DNA of 34,319 bases from Alistipes sp. CAG:435 (GCA_000433355.1 FR893145.1:1-34319); one strand, 5' to 3'. Positions 8,971 to 17,062 are shown, counted from the stretch's first letter. Notes: a model not told the origin generated them from the letters alone. Program-made: numbers and translations.

Positions 8971-11900
8971 ATTTTTACTGAATATCTTAGCGGCCCTGGT
9001 GTTAAGCCAGGGCTTTGCGGTTGCGCAGTCCGACCTGCGTCTGGTCGGCGATAATGGTCTGAAGTTCAGCCCTGTCGCCGGCGCCACCACAAAAGTGAAT
9101 GGTAACACGGTTGAGATCAGCACCAATGGTGCCAACTCCGGCATCAGGTTCCACACAGATCTGGATGTCTCTGAATATTCGTCCCTCAGGTTCAAGCTTA
9201 CCAACAAGAGGAACTCGTTCATCTTGATGGCTGTCCAGATCCAGGACACGATCTATAACGCCAACAACAATAAGCAGGACAAAGGCGCGATGAGCGACCG
9301 TCTGCTCATATTTCCGAACGAGACCCGCGAGGTGGTGATCCCGCTTCCGGCAAAGCTCCCGTATCCTGAGATCTACAATGGGTTCAAAGGCTTGCGCAAC
9401 ACTCCGTACTCAATTGACGAGCATTATTCCTACAGTGTCGATCTGTCTTCTGTCAAGATGATCAAGATCAACGCCTTCAAACATTTTGACGGTGCGGAAT
9501 ATTCGATAACGGACCTGAGGTTCGCCAGAGGCGAGAAAGCCAGACTCGCTCCTTGGATGGAATGGGACAAGTCCCGTTTCTTCCCGTTTGTGGACAGGTA
9601 TGGACAGTTCAAGCATAAGGACTGGCCGGGCAAGACCCACAGCGACGAGGACTTGCGCAAGGCAAGGGAAAAGGAGGAGGAATATCTCCGCGCCCACACC
9701 GGCGCCGGTGACTGGTCCCGCTACGGCGGTTGGAAGAACGGCCCGCGCTTTGAGGCCACAGGACATTTCCGGGTACAGAAAGTGGACGGCAAATGGTGGA
9801 TGATCGATCCTGATGGCTACCTTTTCTGGTCGCACGGAGTCGTCCGTGTCACCACATCCACCGGAATCACCCCGTTGGACGGCAGGAAGGAATATTTCGA
9901 GGATCTTCCTGGGAAGGGGACTAAGATGGGCCGTTTCTATGAGACCTACGACGCTCTTCTCAAGCCTTACTACACGGTACGTGGGATCCGGGAGACCTAC
10001 GATTATTCCTCCGCCAACGCCTACAGGAAATATGGCGAGGACTACAAGAATGTCTTCGCCGATCTGGCGCACAGGAGGCTCCGCAGCTGGGGACTGAACA
10101 CCATCGCCAACTCCTCGGACAAGGACATCTGCCTGATGGACAGGACTGTCTATACAGATCGCATAGAGATCTCCTCCCCGATCATCGAGGGCACTGGCGG
10201 CTCGTGGTGGAAATTCATGGATCCGTTCAACGATGGCTTCGCCGAGTCGGTCCGCTCCCAGCTTGTCGCCCGCAAAAGGCAGTTGGATGACCCGTGGTGC
10301 CTCGGCTATTTCGTGGACAACGAGATAAAATGGGGTGACACTGAATATCTTGCCTCCTGCACGATCATGGCTCCGGCCACCCAGAAGGCGAAGATCGCAA
10401 TGGTTGACTGGCTCAAGGGACGCTATCAGGATATTCAGAGACTCAACGGGGCATGGAAGACATCATTCTCCTCGTGGGACGCTCTGCTTGAGAACAGGAA
10501 CAGGGTTCCCGCTTCGGCGAAGAAAGATCTGAAAGAGTTCAATGTGAAGATCATCGAGGCCTATTTCAGCACTGTCAGGAGAGTGTTCAAGGAGGTGGCT
10601 CCGGATGTGCTCTATCTTGGATGCCGTTTCTCCGGTTCGAACGCCGACGTGCTCAACATCGCCGCGGAATACTGTGATGTGCTGAGTTATAACATCTACC
10701 GTCCAGACCTGTATGACTTTTCCCTTCCCGAAGGAATAGACAAGCCGGTGATGATAGGCGAGTTCCATTTCGGGGCTATGGACCGTGGAATGTTCCATCC
10801 GGGACTTATCTACACCCGCAACCAGAACGAGCGTGCGGATATGTACCACCGCTATGTGAAGTCCGCCATGGAGCATCCGAATGTCATCGGAACGCATTGG
10901 CACCAGTTCTCCGACCAGGCATGCACCGGACGTTTCGATGGGGAGAACTATCAGGTCGGTTTCACGGACATCTGTGACTCTCCGTACTATGAGACCGTTG
11001 ACAAGGTCCGTGAGGTGGGCTACGATATGTACGCGATACGTTCGGGCAGGAAGAACGCCGACGCTCCGGTCTATGTGGACGCGGCCACGCTTGGAGTGTA
11101 CGGAAAGGCCGGCGAGGTTCCCGGACATCCATATTCAAGGCTTGATCCTGAGAAATATGGCGTCAAGGGCTCTCTGGCCACGAAGTGCCTCCAGTCAACG
11201 GGTGTGTTCGTCGTGTTCAACACCGATAGCGAATCCCTGTCTCTGAAGTGGGAGACATCTCCTTTGAGGGTTGTCGGAGCGAACACCGGCGCCAACGCCC
11301 AGAAAGGTCTGGACCTTTACATCAAGCGTGACGGGCGTTGGGTGTTCGCGGCTGTCGGAACTCCGGATATGGCCGGGGACTGCGTCCATCACGAAAGAAA
11401 GGTCATCTCCTCTATGCCAGAAGGAAACAAGGAATGTCTGCTGTACCTGCCTCTTTTTGATTCGGTTGAGTCGCTTGAGATCGGTGTGGATCCCGGCAGT
11501 TCCATCACCGCGTCGCCTAATCCTTTCGCCCACAAGATTGTCTTCCTGGGATCCAGCATAACCCACGGTTCGGCGGCAAGCCGGGCCGGGATGAGCTACG
11601 TGGCGAGATACGGCCGTGACAACGGGCTGTACTGCCTGAATCTTGGGTTCAGCGGTCAGGCCAAGCTTCAGGAATACTGGGCAAGAGTGGCCGCGGACAT
11701 TGACGCTGATGTCTTTGTGTTCGACCAGTTCTCGAATCCTTCCGCGAAGGTGATCAACGAATCGTTCGACAGCTTTGTGGACATCATCCGTGAGGCTCAT
11801 CCCGAGACTCCTCTGATCTTCCTTCAGACAATCCGCAGGGAGAGACGTAATTTCAACGAGGAGGCGGATGCTTACGAGGCCGCCAAGCAGAAGGCCGGTG

Positions 11901-12085
11901 AGGCCAAGGTCAGAGCCAGGATGAAGACCGACAAAAACATCTATTTCATCCCTTCTGACGGTTTCCTCGGCGATGACAGCCTCGGTACCGCCGACGGCAC
12001 GCATCCTACGGATGTCGGCTTCTCCAGAATGTTGGAGAAGATGTCACCGAAGCTGAACAAGATTCTGAAGAAATATATTCGTTAA
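8951..12085 (+). CDS. Secreted GH50/agarase-like glycoside hydrolase fused to a GxDLY-SGNH esterase
   Basis: The product is about 1044 aa with a signal peptide cut after AVA (residue 25). Residues of about 26-185 form a beta-sandwich, carbohydrate-binding-like region. Residues of about 190-720 resemble the clan-A (beta/alpha)8 enzymes of the GH50 beta-agarase type: the WWMIDPDGYLFWSHGV entry segment, RSWGLNTIANS, then YFVDNEIKWGD (Glu458, candidate acid/base), and MIGEFHFGAMDRG (Glu604, candidate nucleophile). A GLDLY motif near residue 788 marks the GxDLY domain that precedes many Bacteroidota SGNH hydrolases. Residues of about 860-1044 are the SGNH esterase, with FLGSSITHG (Ser869), GFSGQAK and DGTHP (Asp1015, His1018). 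It probably both cleaves the backbone and removes an acyl substituent in the periplasm or outside. The start chosen is the ATG at 8951, because it alone begins a signal peptide; it overlaps the preceding gene by 20 bp. Confidence 0.82.
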   Translation: MKRIMNRFLLNILAALVLSQGFAVAQSDLRLVGDNGLKFSPVAGATTKVNGNTVEISTNGANSGIRFHTDLDVSEYSSLRFKLTNKRNSFILMAVQIQDTIYNANNNKQDKGAMSDRLLIFPNETREVVIPLPAKLPYPEIYNGFKGLRNTPYSIDEHYSYSVDLSSVKMIKINAFKHFDGAEYSITDLRFARGEKARLAPWMEWDKSRFFPFVDRYGQFKHKDWPGKTHSDEDLRKAREKEEEYLRAHTGAGDWSRYGGWKNGPRFEATGHFRVQKVDGKWWMIDPDGYLFWSHGVVRVTTSTGITPLDGRKEYFEDLPGKGTKMGRFYETYDALLKPYYTVRGIRETYDYSSANAYRKYGEDYKNVFADLAHRRLRSWGLNTIANSSDKDICLMDRTVYTDRIEISSPIIEGTGGSWWKFMDPFNDGFAESVRSQLVARKRQLDDPWCLGYFVDNEIKWGDTEYLASCTIMAPATQKAKIAMVDWLKGRYQDIQRLNGAWKTSFSSWDALLENRNRVPASAKKDLKEFNVKIIEAYFSTVRRVFKEVAPDVLYLGCRFSGSNADVLNIAAEYCDVLSYNIYRPDLYDFSLPEGIDKPVMIGEFHFGAMDRGMFHPGLIYTRNQNERADMYHRYVKSAMEHPNVIGTHWHQFSDQACTGRFDGENYQVGFTDICDSPYYETVDKVREVGYDMYAIRSGRKNADAPVYVDAATLGVYGKAGEVPGHPYSRLDPEKYGVKGSLATKCLQSTGVFVVFNTDSESLSLKWETSPLRVVGANTGANAQKGLDLYIKRDGRWVFAAVGTPDMAGDCVHHERKVISSMPEGNKECLLYLPLFDSVESLEIGVDPGSSITASPNPFAHKIVFLGSSITHGSAASRAGMSYVARYGRDNGLYCLNLGFSGQAKLQEYWARVAADIDADVFVFDQFSNPSAKVINESFDSFVDIIREAHPETPLIFLQTIRRERRNFNEEADAYEAAKQKAGEAKVRARMKTDKNIYFIPSDGFLGDDSLGTADGTHPTDVGFSRMLEKMSPKLNKILKKYIR

Positions 12086-12091
12086 GACTTT

Positions 12092-13024
12092 ATGGGGCGG
12101 ATCCTTGCATATTCATTGATCCTGCTGGCGATGGTTTCGTGCGGAACAGGCAGGAAGACCGCCGTCACGGATTCTAAGGAGCCGGCATCGGTTCAGATGC
12201 GTGTCGGGTCTTACAACCTGTGGAGACCGGGACCGCGCGATGACGGTTATGCATGGGATGTCAGGAAGTTCCGTCTGGCCAAGACCATCGCTGAGATCGG
12301 TTTTGATGTGTTCGGAGTGCAGGAGTTCGACACAGTGATCCAGAATGATCTGCCGGGTCTTGTCGAGAAGGAAGGCGGCAACTATGAATGGTTCATATTC
12401 AGCCCTTACAACAAGGAAGGGGGAGCCGGTCCGAAGGCGCAGGGAATCGTCTATCGCAAGAATCGTTTCACGATGTTGGAGAGCCACCATTTCTGGCTGT
12501 CTCCGACTCCGGATGTGAAGAGCAAAGGGTGGGACGAGAGAAAGTACACCCGTGGAGCTTGCTGCGCCATATTCAAGGAAAACGCTACCGGCTTGCGTTT
12601 CTTCCTGATGATTAGTCACATGCCTTTGGGAAAGGAAGCCAACGCCAATGCCGCTCCGGTCATCCTTGAGAGGGCGAAGGAATATAACCCCGAGAGCCTT
12701 CCGTCGTTCTTTGTCGGCGACCTTAACACAAGGGAATGGACCAAGTCTTCGGAATTGTTCCGCACTTATTGGAACGACACTTTCCTGACCGTTCCGGCTG
12801 ATGTCCGCAAAGGTTCCGTCGGGACTTTCAACAAGCGGGGGGAGAACGAGGATATGAACGCCGCCCCGAGGATAGACTACATCTATTATCGTGGGGAAGG
12901 GGTCAAGCCTCTTGGCTACACCTGCGACAACAGGCGGTACGAAGGGTACTATCCTTCAGATCATTGCCCGATCTACGCTGATTTTATTGTGACATTGCCT
13001 TTAGTCTCGACGGAAGGCCGGTAA
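12092..13024 (+). CDS. Endonuclease/exonuclease/phosphatase (EEP) fold lipoprotein
   Basis: This 310-residue protein has a lipoprotein signal with lipobox MVSC (Cys17), so it acts in the periplasm or on the outer membrane. The mature part carries the metal-dependent EEP (DNase I-like) core: VGSYNLWRPG with the metal-ligand Asn, GVQEFD with the catalytic Glu, MISHMP, FVGDLNTREW, PRIDYIYYRG and SDHCPIYADF with the terminal Asp-His. Members hydrolyse phosphodiesters or phosphomonoesters in nucleic acids, phosphoinositides and other phosphorylated compounds. In a utilisation operon, removal of a phosphate or phosphodiester group from the imported glycan is a reasonable inference. It lies 6 bp after the glycosidase-esterase gene and 10 bp before a paralogue. 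The exact substrate cannot be read from the sequence. Confidence 0.88.
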   Translation: MGRILAYSLILLAMVSCGTGRKTAVTDSKEPASVQMRVGSYNLWRPGPRDDGYAWDVRKFRLAKTIAEIGFDVFGVQEFDTVIQNDLPGLVEKEGGNYEWFIFSPYNKEGGAGPKAQGIVYRKNRFTMLESHHFWLSPTPDVKSKGWDERKYTRGACCAIFKENATGLRFFLMISHMPLGKEANANAAPVILERAKEYNPESLPSFFVGDLNTREWTKSSELFRTYWNDTFLTVPADVRKGSVGTFNKRGENEDMNAAPRIDYIYYRGEGVKPLGYTCDNRRYEGYYPSDHCPIYADFIVTLPLVSTEGR

Positions 13025-13034
13025 ATGTTTGGAA

Positions 13035-13823
13035 ATGAGATTCACGCTTGGTACATATAACCTCAGGATGGAGCATCTTGACTCCGGACACGATAACTGC
13101 TGGGCGGTCAGGAAACCAAGGCTACTGGCATCCCTGCGGAGCGCCGGGTTCGATGTGGCCGGTCTTCAGGAGGTCAACTCCAGGATGCAGCGGGACTTGA
13201 CGGAAGAACTTGGGAATGAATATTCATTCTGGTTTTTCTGTCCATATTCACAGAACGGGGAAGGGGACAAGGCACACGGCATAATGTTCAAAAAATCACT
13301 TTTCGACATGCTTGAAAGGAGTTTTTTCTGGATCTCCGACACTCCGGATGTCTGTTCGCTGGCGGATGTGGGACCGAACGGAAACTATCGCCGTGGAGGG
13401 TGCTGCGCCGTGTTGAGGCATAAGGCTTCCGGAGAACGGTTGTTCCTGATGTGTACCCACGCATGCTTCAACAAGGCTCCAAACGCCAGGTACGCACTTT
13501 TGTACCGCCGCATGGAAGAACGCTTCAACACGGAACGCCTGCCTTCATTTCTGGTCGGCGACATGAACACAACCCCTGACACTCCCGCTTCCGTCTCTTT
13601 CCGTGAATATTGGCGTGACGCTTTTGATCTCGCTCTTTCGCATGAAGGCCCCTCAGGTACCTATAACGCCTATAAATATCCCTCAGGCCGTGACCGCATA
13701 GATTTCATCTACTGTCGCGGCGAAGGTGTGGCTGTCGAATCCTACCGCTGTGCCCCTACGTTGTATTCCGGCAGGTTCGCTTCTGACCATTTTCCTGTCA
13801 GCGCTGTCGTCAGAATCGGATAG
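13035..13823 (+). CDS. Endonuclease/exonuclease/phosphatase family protein, no signal peptide (paralogue of upstream gene)
   Basis: This 262-residue protein is a tandem paralogue of the preceding lipoprotein, with the same EEP core: TLGTYNLR (Asn9), GLQEVN (Glu46), LMCTHACF, FLVGDMNTTPD, DRIDFIYCRG and SDHFPVSAVV. Unlike its neighbour it begins directly with the first core strand and has no signal peptide, so it should be cytosolic unless it is exported another way. A TTG two codons upstream (13029) is in frame, but the ATG at 13035 is the better start because MRFTLGTYNLR matches the first strand of the fold. It ends the region-A operon; the next gene has its own promoter-like box. The shared CPYSxxG and TPDV segments with the upstream gene indicate a tandem duplication. 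Confidence 0.88.
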   Translation: MRFTLGTYNLRMEHLDSGHDNCWAVRKPRLLASLRSAGFDVAGLQEVNSRMQRDLTEELGNEYSFWFFCPYSQNGEGDKAHGIMFKKSLFDMLERSFFWISDTPDVCSLADVGPNGNYRRGGCCAVLRHKASGERLFLMCTHACFNKAPNARYALLYRRMEERFNTERLPSFLVGDMNTTPDTPASVSFREYWRDAFDLALSHEGPSGTYNAYKYPSGRDRIDFIYCRGEGVAVESYRCAPTLYSGRFASDHFPVSAVVRIG

Positions 13824-13864
13824 TACCTTTTGGCAAGGTGTTTCACGGTCAGAGATTACGTGAT

Positions 13865-13888
13865 TTTGCCGAGGAATCACTATCTTTG
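13865..13888 (+). promoter_or_regulatory. Candidate Bacteroidota-type promoter for yicC
   Basis: TATCTTTG at 13881-13888 fully matches the TAnnTTTG -7 box of Bacteroidota, and lies 58 bp before the yicC ATG in the 123-bp gap after the EEP gene. A TTTG lies at 13865-13868, but only 12 bp separates it from the -7 box rather than the usual 19-21, so the -33 element is not convincing. The expected transcription start is near 13895. Confidence 0.5.
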
Positions 13889-13946
13889 CGGCGGAAACGG
13901 GATCCTGCTACGATGAATCCCGGTCCGGGTTGTAAAATTTTTGAAT

Positions 13947-14834
13947 ATGATCAAGTCAATGACCGGTTACGGCAAGGCTGAGGCCGTCCTGGAGACAGGT
14001 AAACTCACCATCGAGATCAAGACGCTGAACGGCAAGAACTCTGACGCCAACATCAAGTCTTCGCTTCTTCCCAAAGACAAGGAACTGCTTGTGCGCAGGA
14101 AGATTACGGATTCCCTTGTACGTGGAACAATCGACTTTTACATCACATGGGAGCCGAAGGCCGGTGGAATGGCCAAGCAGATCAACAAGGAACTTCTTCG
14201 GGAATATTACGACCAGCTGATGGACTTCAGCGCCTCGCTTCCTGTTTTTGACTCTCTGTCTTTCAATCCTAACGAGATGCTTGCCTCCATCCTGCGTTTC
14301 CCTGACGTGATGGACAACTCCCGGCAGGACATCATCACCGAGGAGAACTGGCCGGTAGTGGAAAAGGCTATTGATGAGGCTCTCGCCGCCGTCAATGACT
14401 ATCGTGCGAAGGAGGGGGAGGCTCTCTATAAGGATGTCACCTCAAGGGTGCGGAACATCCTTGACCTTGAGAATCAGGTGGAGGGCTTCGAGAAGGAGAG
14501 GATCGACGCCGTGAGGGAGAAACTGATGAAGAATCTTGAGGCTCTCCAGCAGAAGGTGGATCCGTCCCGTTTTGAGCAGGAGATGATCTTCTACCTTGAG
14601 AAACTGGACATCAACGAGGAGAAAGTCCGTCTTCGCCAGCACTGCAAGTACTTCATGGACACCATTGACGGTGAGGAATATCCTGGCCGCAAGCTTGGCT
14701 TCATCATCCAGGAGATGGGCCGCGAGATCAACACGACCGGCTCCAAAGCCAACCACTCCGGCATCCAGAAGCTCGTTGTCCGTATGAAGGACGAGCTGGA
14801 GAAGATCCGCGAGCAGTCTATGAACATCCTTTAG
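13947..14834 (+). CDS. yicC: YicC/YloC-family endoribonuclease
   Basis: This cytosolic protein of about 295 aa belongs to the conserved YicC/YloC family, whose members are endoribonucleases implicated in sRNA and mRNA decay. It opens with MIKSMTGYGKAE, the near-invariant family start, has EIKTLNGKNSDANIKSSLLP where the family has EI.S.N.R..D...rlP, and an RGTIDFYI strand. The C-terminal half (about residues 165-295) has the EKLDINEEKVRLRQHCKYF and GRKLGFIIQEMGREINT landmarks and ends in SMNIL. Length is typical. The ATG at 13947 is chosen over an in-frame TTG at 13941 because of the conserved N-terminus. It has its own promoter-like box and does not belong to the glycan operon. Its stop codon lies in the loop of a perfect hairpin. 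Confidence 0.95.
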   Translation: MIKSMTGYGKAEAVLETGKLTIEIKTLNGKNSDANIKSSLLPKDKELLVRRKITDSLVRGTIDFYITWEPKAGGMAKQINKELLREYYDQLMDFSASLPVFDSLSFNPNEMLASILRFPDVMDNSRQDIITEENWPVVEKAIDEALAAVNDYRAKEGEALYKDVTSRVRNILDLENQVEGFEKERIDAVREKLMKNLEALQQKVDPSRFEQEMIFYLEKLDINEEKVRLRQHCKYFMDTIDGEEYPGRKLGFIIQEMGREINTTGSKANHSGIQKLVVRMKDELEKIREQSMNIL

Positions 14835-14848
14835 ATGTTCATAGACTG
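14814..14848 (+). terminator. Perfect 15-bp inverted repeat spanning the yicC stop codon
   Basis: Left arm 14814-14828 (CAGTCTATGAACATC) is exactly complementary to the right arm 14834-14848, with a 5-nt loop CTTTA between. The TAG stop at 14832-14834 sits in the loop and the first base of the right arm. No T-tract follows on the plus strand, so it is not a standard intrinsic terminator. It may act as a transcript-end stabiliser, or as part of a two-way stop for yicC and convergent rmuC. Confidence 0.6.
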
Positions 14849-14863
14849 TCCATCCAATCCCCA

Positions 14864-14911
14864 GTCGCTTCGCGACAGCCCCGGTGGGGCATTGGGGAGC
14901 GTTCTCCCCAA
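14864..14911. terminator. G+C-rich dyads between convergent yicC and rmuC
   Basis: Two hairpin-forming sequences lie here: GTCGC-TTC-GCGAC (14864-14876) and an 8-bp stem TTGGGGAG with loop CGTT (14892-14911). A related AGTCGCTTACGCTCCGAG follows near 14919-14937. The placement between two convergent genes suggests a bidirectional terminator, or a REP-like intergenic element; neither has a clear T-tract. Confidence 0.4.
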
Positions 14912-14944
14912 ACCCGTTGAGTCGCTTACGCTCCGAGTTTTATA

Positions 14945-16405
14945 TTATTCGTTGGTGAGAGTTTCGGAGAGCTCGGGTGGGATTATGGATTCGGGGCCGG
15001 TTTTGCGGGCTCCGGGTTTTATTTTGGCCTGGGACTTCTTGGGGGAGAGGCCGAGTCTCTCCAGCTTTTGGATCTTCTTGACGACACTCTGGTTGGACTC
15101 GGTCAGTTTCTTGGTCGAGGTCTCGTAGGCGTTCTGCGCCTTGGACAGGAACGTGCCGATGGAGACGTAACTTTCCATCCAACCGTTCAACTGGCTCATC
15201 AGTTCCTCGGCTGTCTTGTAAACTTCGGCGATGTTCTTCTCCTGGTTCGCCTGCTTCCATGCCATCTGGATCATATTCAGAACTATCACGAGAGTCATCT
15301 GGCTCACGATCAGCACATTGTTGTCCTTGGCCACCTGCCAGAGCATCGGATCCTCCTCCAGCATAAGCCTGAACGCCCCCTCGACCGGGATGAACATCAG
15401 ATTGTAGTTCACTTTCCGCCTCCCTTCCGGAATATACGAGGCGTAGTCCTTGGTCTTAAGCTCGTCCACATGCTTGCGGACGCTCTCAACATGGGCCTTG
15501 GCGAGCCTTACTCGATCCTCCACCTTCTCCGCGTTGATATATTCCTTGTAAGAGTTCAGACTGACCTTTGAATCGATGATGACGGTCGTGTCGTCCGGGT
15601 AAAGCACCATCACGTCCGGGATCATCGTCCTGCCGCCCTCGCTCTTGATCTCATGCCCAGCCTCGTCCGTCATCACGCTCTGGGTGAAGAAGTGCACGCC
15701 TTCCACCAGCCCGGCGTTCTTCAGCACGTCGGTCAACAGCATTTCGCCGAAGTCCCCCTGCACCTTTGAATATCCCGTAAGCGCGTTCGCCAGGTTCCTG
15801 GCCTCGTCTCCCACCGCCTGCGACCGCTCCATCACATTGTGAATATGCTCTTTCAGCTGCGCGCTTTGCTCCACGACCTCCTTTCTGGACTCCTGCACGG
15901 CCTTGCCGAACTCGGCGAACTTCTCCTGTATCGGTTTCAGAAGATCGGAGATCGACTCCGCGCTCTGCCTCTTGAACTCGAAACTGTTGTCCGCCGACAG
16001 GGCCTTGAACGCATCCTTCATATTCTCAAGTTCTTTTGCATGCTGCTCCTTCTGCATATTCAAAGCCCTTTCCTGCGCCTCCTTCTGCTCCGCCATCGCC
16101 TTTTCCTGGATTTCCCTTTGGGCGGCCATAGCTTTCTCCTGAGCTTGCCTTTGTGTTTCAAGCGCTTTCTCCTGCTCCTCCCTGAGCCGGCTTTCATATT
16201 CATCCCTGGCCTTGAGTGTGCTTTCCAGCGCCGCCTTCTCTCCGGTTAGTTCCATCAGCCGCCTCCGGAGATCGTCCTCCGCGTCCTCATATTCCTTTGC
16301 AATCCTTTGCCTTTCCGCCGCATTCCTCTGAATGACGACAAGCAGCGCCACCACGGCAGCCACCGCCACCGCCGAGATCAAAACTAATATCACCGTAAGA
16401 TTCAT
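14945..16405 (-). CDS. rmuC: DNA recombination protein RmuC
   Basis: The product is 486 aa. It has one N-terminal membrane segment (residues of about 4-25, MNLTVILVLISAVAVAAVVA), then a long Glu/Gln/Lys/Ala-rich coiled coil with repeated QEKAMAxQ heptads (about 30-180). The RmuC nuclease-like domain follows at about 185-430. Landmarks of that domain are GDFGEMLLTDVLKNAGL, the DVMVLYPDDTTVIIDSKVSLNSY segment around residue 270 with the PD-(D/E)xK-like DSK, and a FIPVEGAFRLMLEEDP segment. RmuC limits inversions between short inverted repeats and is a membrane-tethered predicted nuclease. It is transcribed against yicC. The length and domain order are normal. No strong promoter was found in the A+T-rich gap upstream. 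Confidence 0.94.
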   Translation of the reverse strand: MNLTVILVLISAVAVAAVVALLVVIQRNAAERQRIAKEYEDAEDDLRRRLMELTGEKAALESTLKARDEYESRLREEQEKALETQRQAQEKAMAAQREIQEKAMAEQKEAQERALNMQKEQHAKELENMKDAFKALSADNSFEFKRQSAESISDLLKPIQEKFAEFGKAVQESRKEVVEQSAQLKEHIHNVMERSQAVGDEARNLANALTGYSKVQGDFGEMLLTDVLKNAGLVEGVHFFTQSVMTDEAGHEIKSEGGRTMIPDVMVLYPDDTTVIIDSKVSLNSYKEYINAEKVEDRVRLAKAHVESVRKHVDELKTKDYASYIPEGRRKVNYNLMFIPVEGAFRLMLEEDPMLWQVAKDNNVLIVSQMTLVIVLNMIQMAWKQANQEKNIAEVYKTAEELMSQLNGWMESYVSIGTFLSKAQNAYETSTKKLTESNQSVVKKIQKLERLGLSPKKSQAKIKPGARKTGPESIIPPELSETLTNE

Positions 16406-16491
16406 AAACTAAATGTATTAGCGAAGCCAATCTCTTAAAATCAAGTCATTGATCTGCTTCAGTTGGCCGTTTCCGACATAATGCTGTCATA

Positions 16492-16553
16492 ATGTAAAAC
16501 AACATTTATGTAAAATTACATAATGTAATATTACGTAAAATTCCCGTAAAATT
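16492..16553. repeat. GTAAAATT direct repeats with a GTAATATTAC palindrome
   Basis: GTAAAATT occurs at 16510-16517, 16535-16542 and 16546-16553, with a degenerate copy ATGTAAAAC at 16492-16500. The perfect palindrome GTAATATTAC is at 16525-16534, and ATGTA-AAAT-TACAT is a dyad at 16508-16521. The arrangement is like a protein-binding region, but no partner is known. Confidence 0.5.
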
Positions 16554-16662
16554 CAACGAGAGGATAAAAAACATATATAATTGCAAAGAAACATAAAAAG
16601 TTCGGTTGTTACCCCCTGTGATGTTTGGTCGGTTGTGACAAATCGCATAAATTGCTTTTTGT

Positions 16663-16699
16663 CCGGTTCGGAATTGACTGAAAAATAATTCCGGAACGG
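16663..16699. promoter_or_regulatory. Imperfect inverted repeat upstream of the toxin gene (candidate operator)
   Basis: CCGGTTCGGAATT (16663-16675) and AATTCCGGAACGG (16687-16699) are near-complementary arms around an 11-bp centre. The site ends 33 bp before the toxin ATG. HigA-type antitoxins bind such dyads to repress their own operon, so this is the best operator candidate here. Confidence 0.45.
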
Positions 16700-16722
16700 T
16701 GTCGCATTTTGGAAACTTTTAT

Positions 16723-16730
16723 TATTTTTG
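16723..16730 (+). promoter_or_regulatory. -7-like box TATTTTTG next to the toxin start
   Basis: TATTTTTG matches TAnnTTTG but ends only 2 bp before the chosen ATG at 16733. If it is used, the transcript would be leaderless or translation would begin further in. There is no correctly spaced -33 TTTG. The match may be chance in A+T-rich DNA. Confidence 0.25.
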
Positions 16731-16732
16731 TA

Positions 16733-17062
16733 ATGTTTAAACTGATATTATTGGAAGATGCGCGTAGATTTCTCAAGAAACTGCCGCCGCAAGTGATGAA
16801 AAAGATTATCTACAACATTGACAGGGTGGTTGGAGGAGAAATAAACGCGGAACTGTTTAAGAAACTTGAAGGGACTGAGATATGGGAGTTCAGAACATTG
16901 TATAACAGGAATTCTTATAGACTCTTTGCGTTTTGGGATTCGCATAATGGAACTTTTGTGGTGGCGACACGCGGCATCGTGAAGAAAACGCGGAAGACTC
17001 CGTGCAAAGAGATTGCGAAGGCCGAGGCTATAATGAAAGAATATTTTAATGACAAAGGGTAA
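16733..17062 (+). CDS. RelE/HigB-superfamily toxin (phage Gp49-like)
   Basis: This 109-residue basic protein resembles the HigB/Gp49 branch of the RelE superfamily, ribosome-dependent mRNA interferases. Landmarks are EIWEFRTLYNRNSYRLFAF, matching the family's lwElR...g..yRv.y strand pair, and GIVKKTRKTPCKEIAKAEAIMKEYF, matching the KKtqktp..ei..A stretch. The Arg and Lys residues in these segments are the usual RNA-contacting positions. The ATG at 16733 is preferred to an in-frame TTG at 16709, because MFKLILLEDARRFL begins the first helix of the fold. The stop overlaps the antitoxin start (TAATG), typical of HigBA toxin-first order. Base composition is lower in G+C than the neighbours, which fits horizontal acquisition. 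Confidence 0.85.
   Translation: MFKLILLEDARRFLKKLPPQVMKKIIYNIDRVVGGEINAELFKKLEGTEIWEFRTLYNRNSYRLFAFWDSHNGTFVVATRGIVKKTRKTPCKEIAKAEAIMKEYFNDKG

Larger units (their letters stand above)
16406..16732. other. A+T-rich intergenic region between divergent rmuC and the toxin-antitoxin pair
   Basis: This is the only gene-free stretch above 300 bp. It is visibly richer in A+T than the flanks. It holds a cluster of GTAAAATT repeats (16492-16553), a direct repeat TCGGTTGTTAC / TCGGTTGTGAC (16602 and 16629), an imperfect inverted repeat (16663-16699) and a promoter-like TATTTTTG (16723-16730). No open reading frame with a recognisable product was found in it. Confidence 0.7.

Noticed and set aside
11195..12004. 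A 269-codon minus-strand open frame opposite the SGNH domain
   Set aside because: The plus strand carries an intact SGNH catalytic triad; the antisense frame has no recognisable domain.
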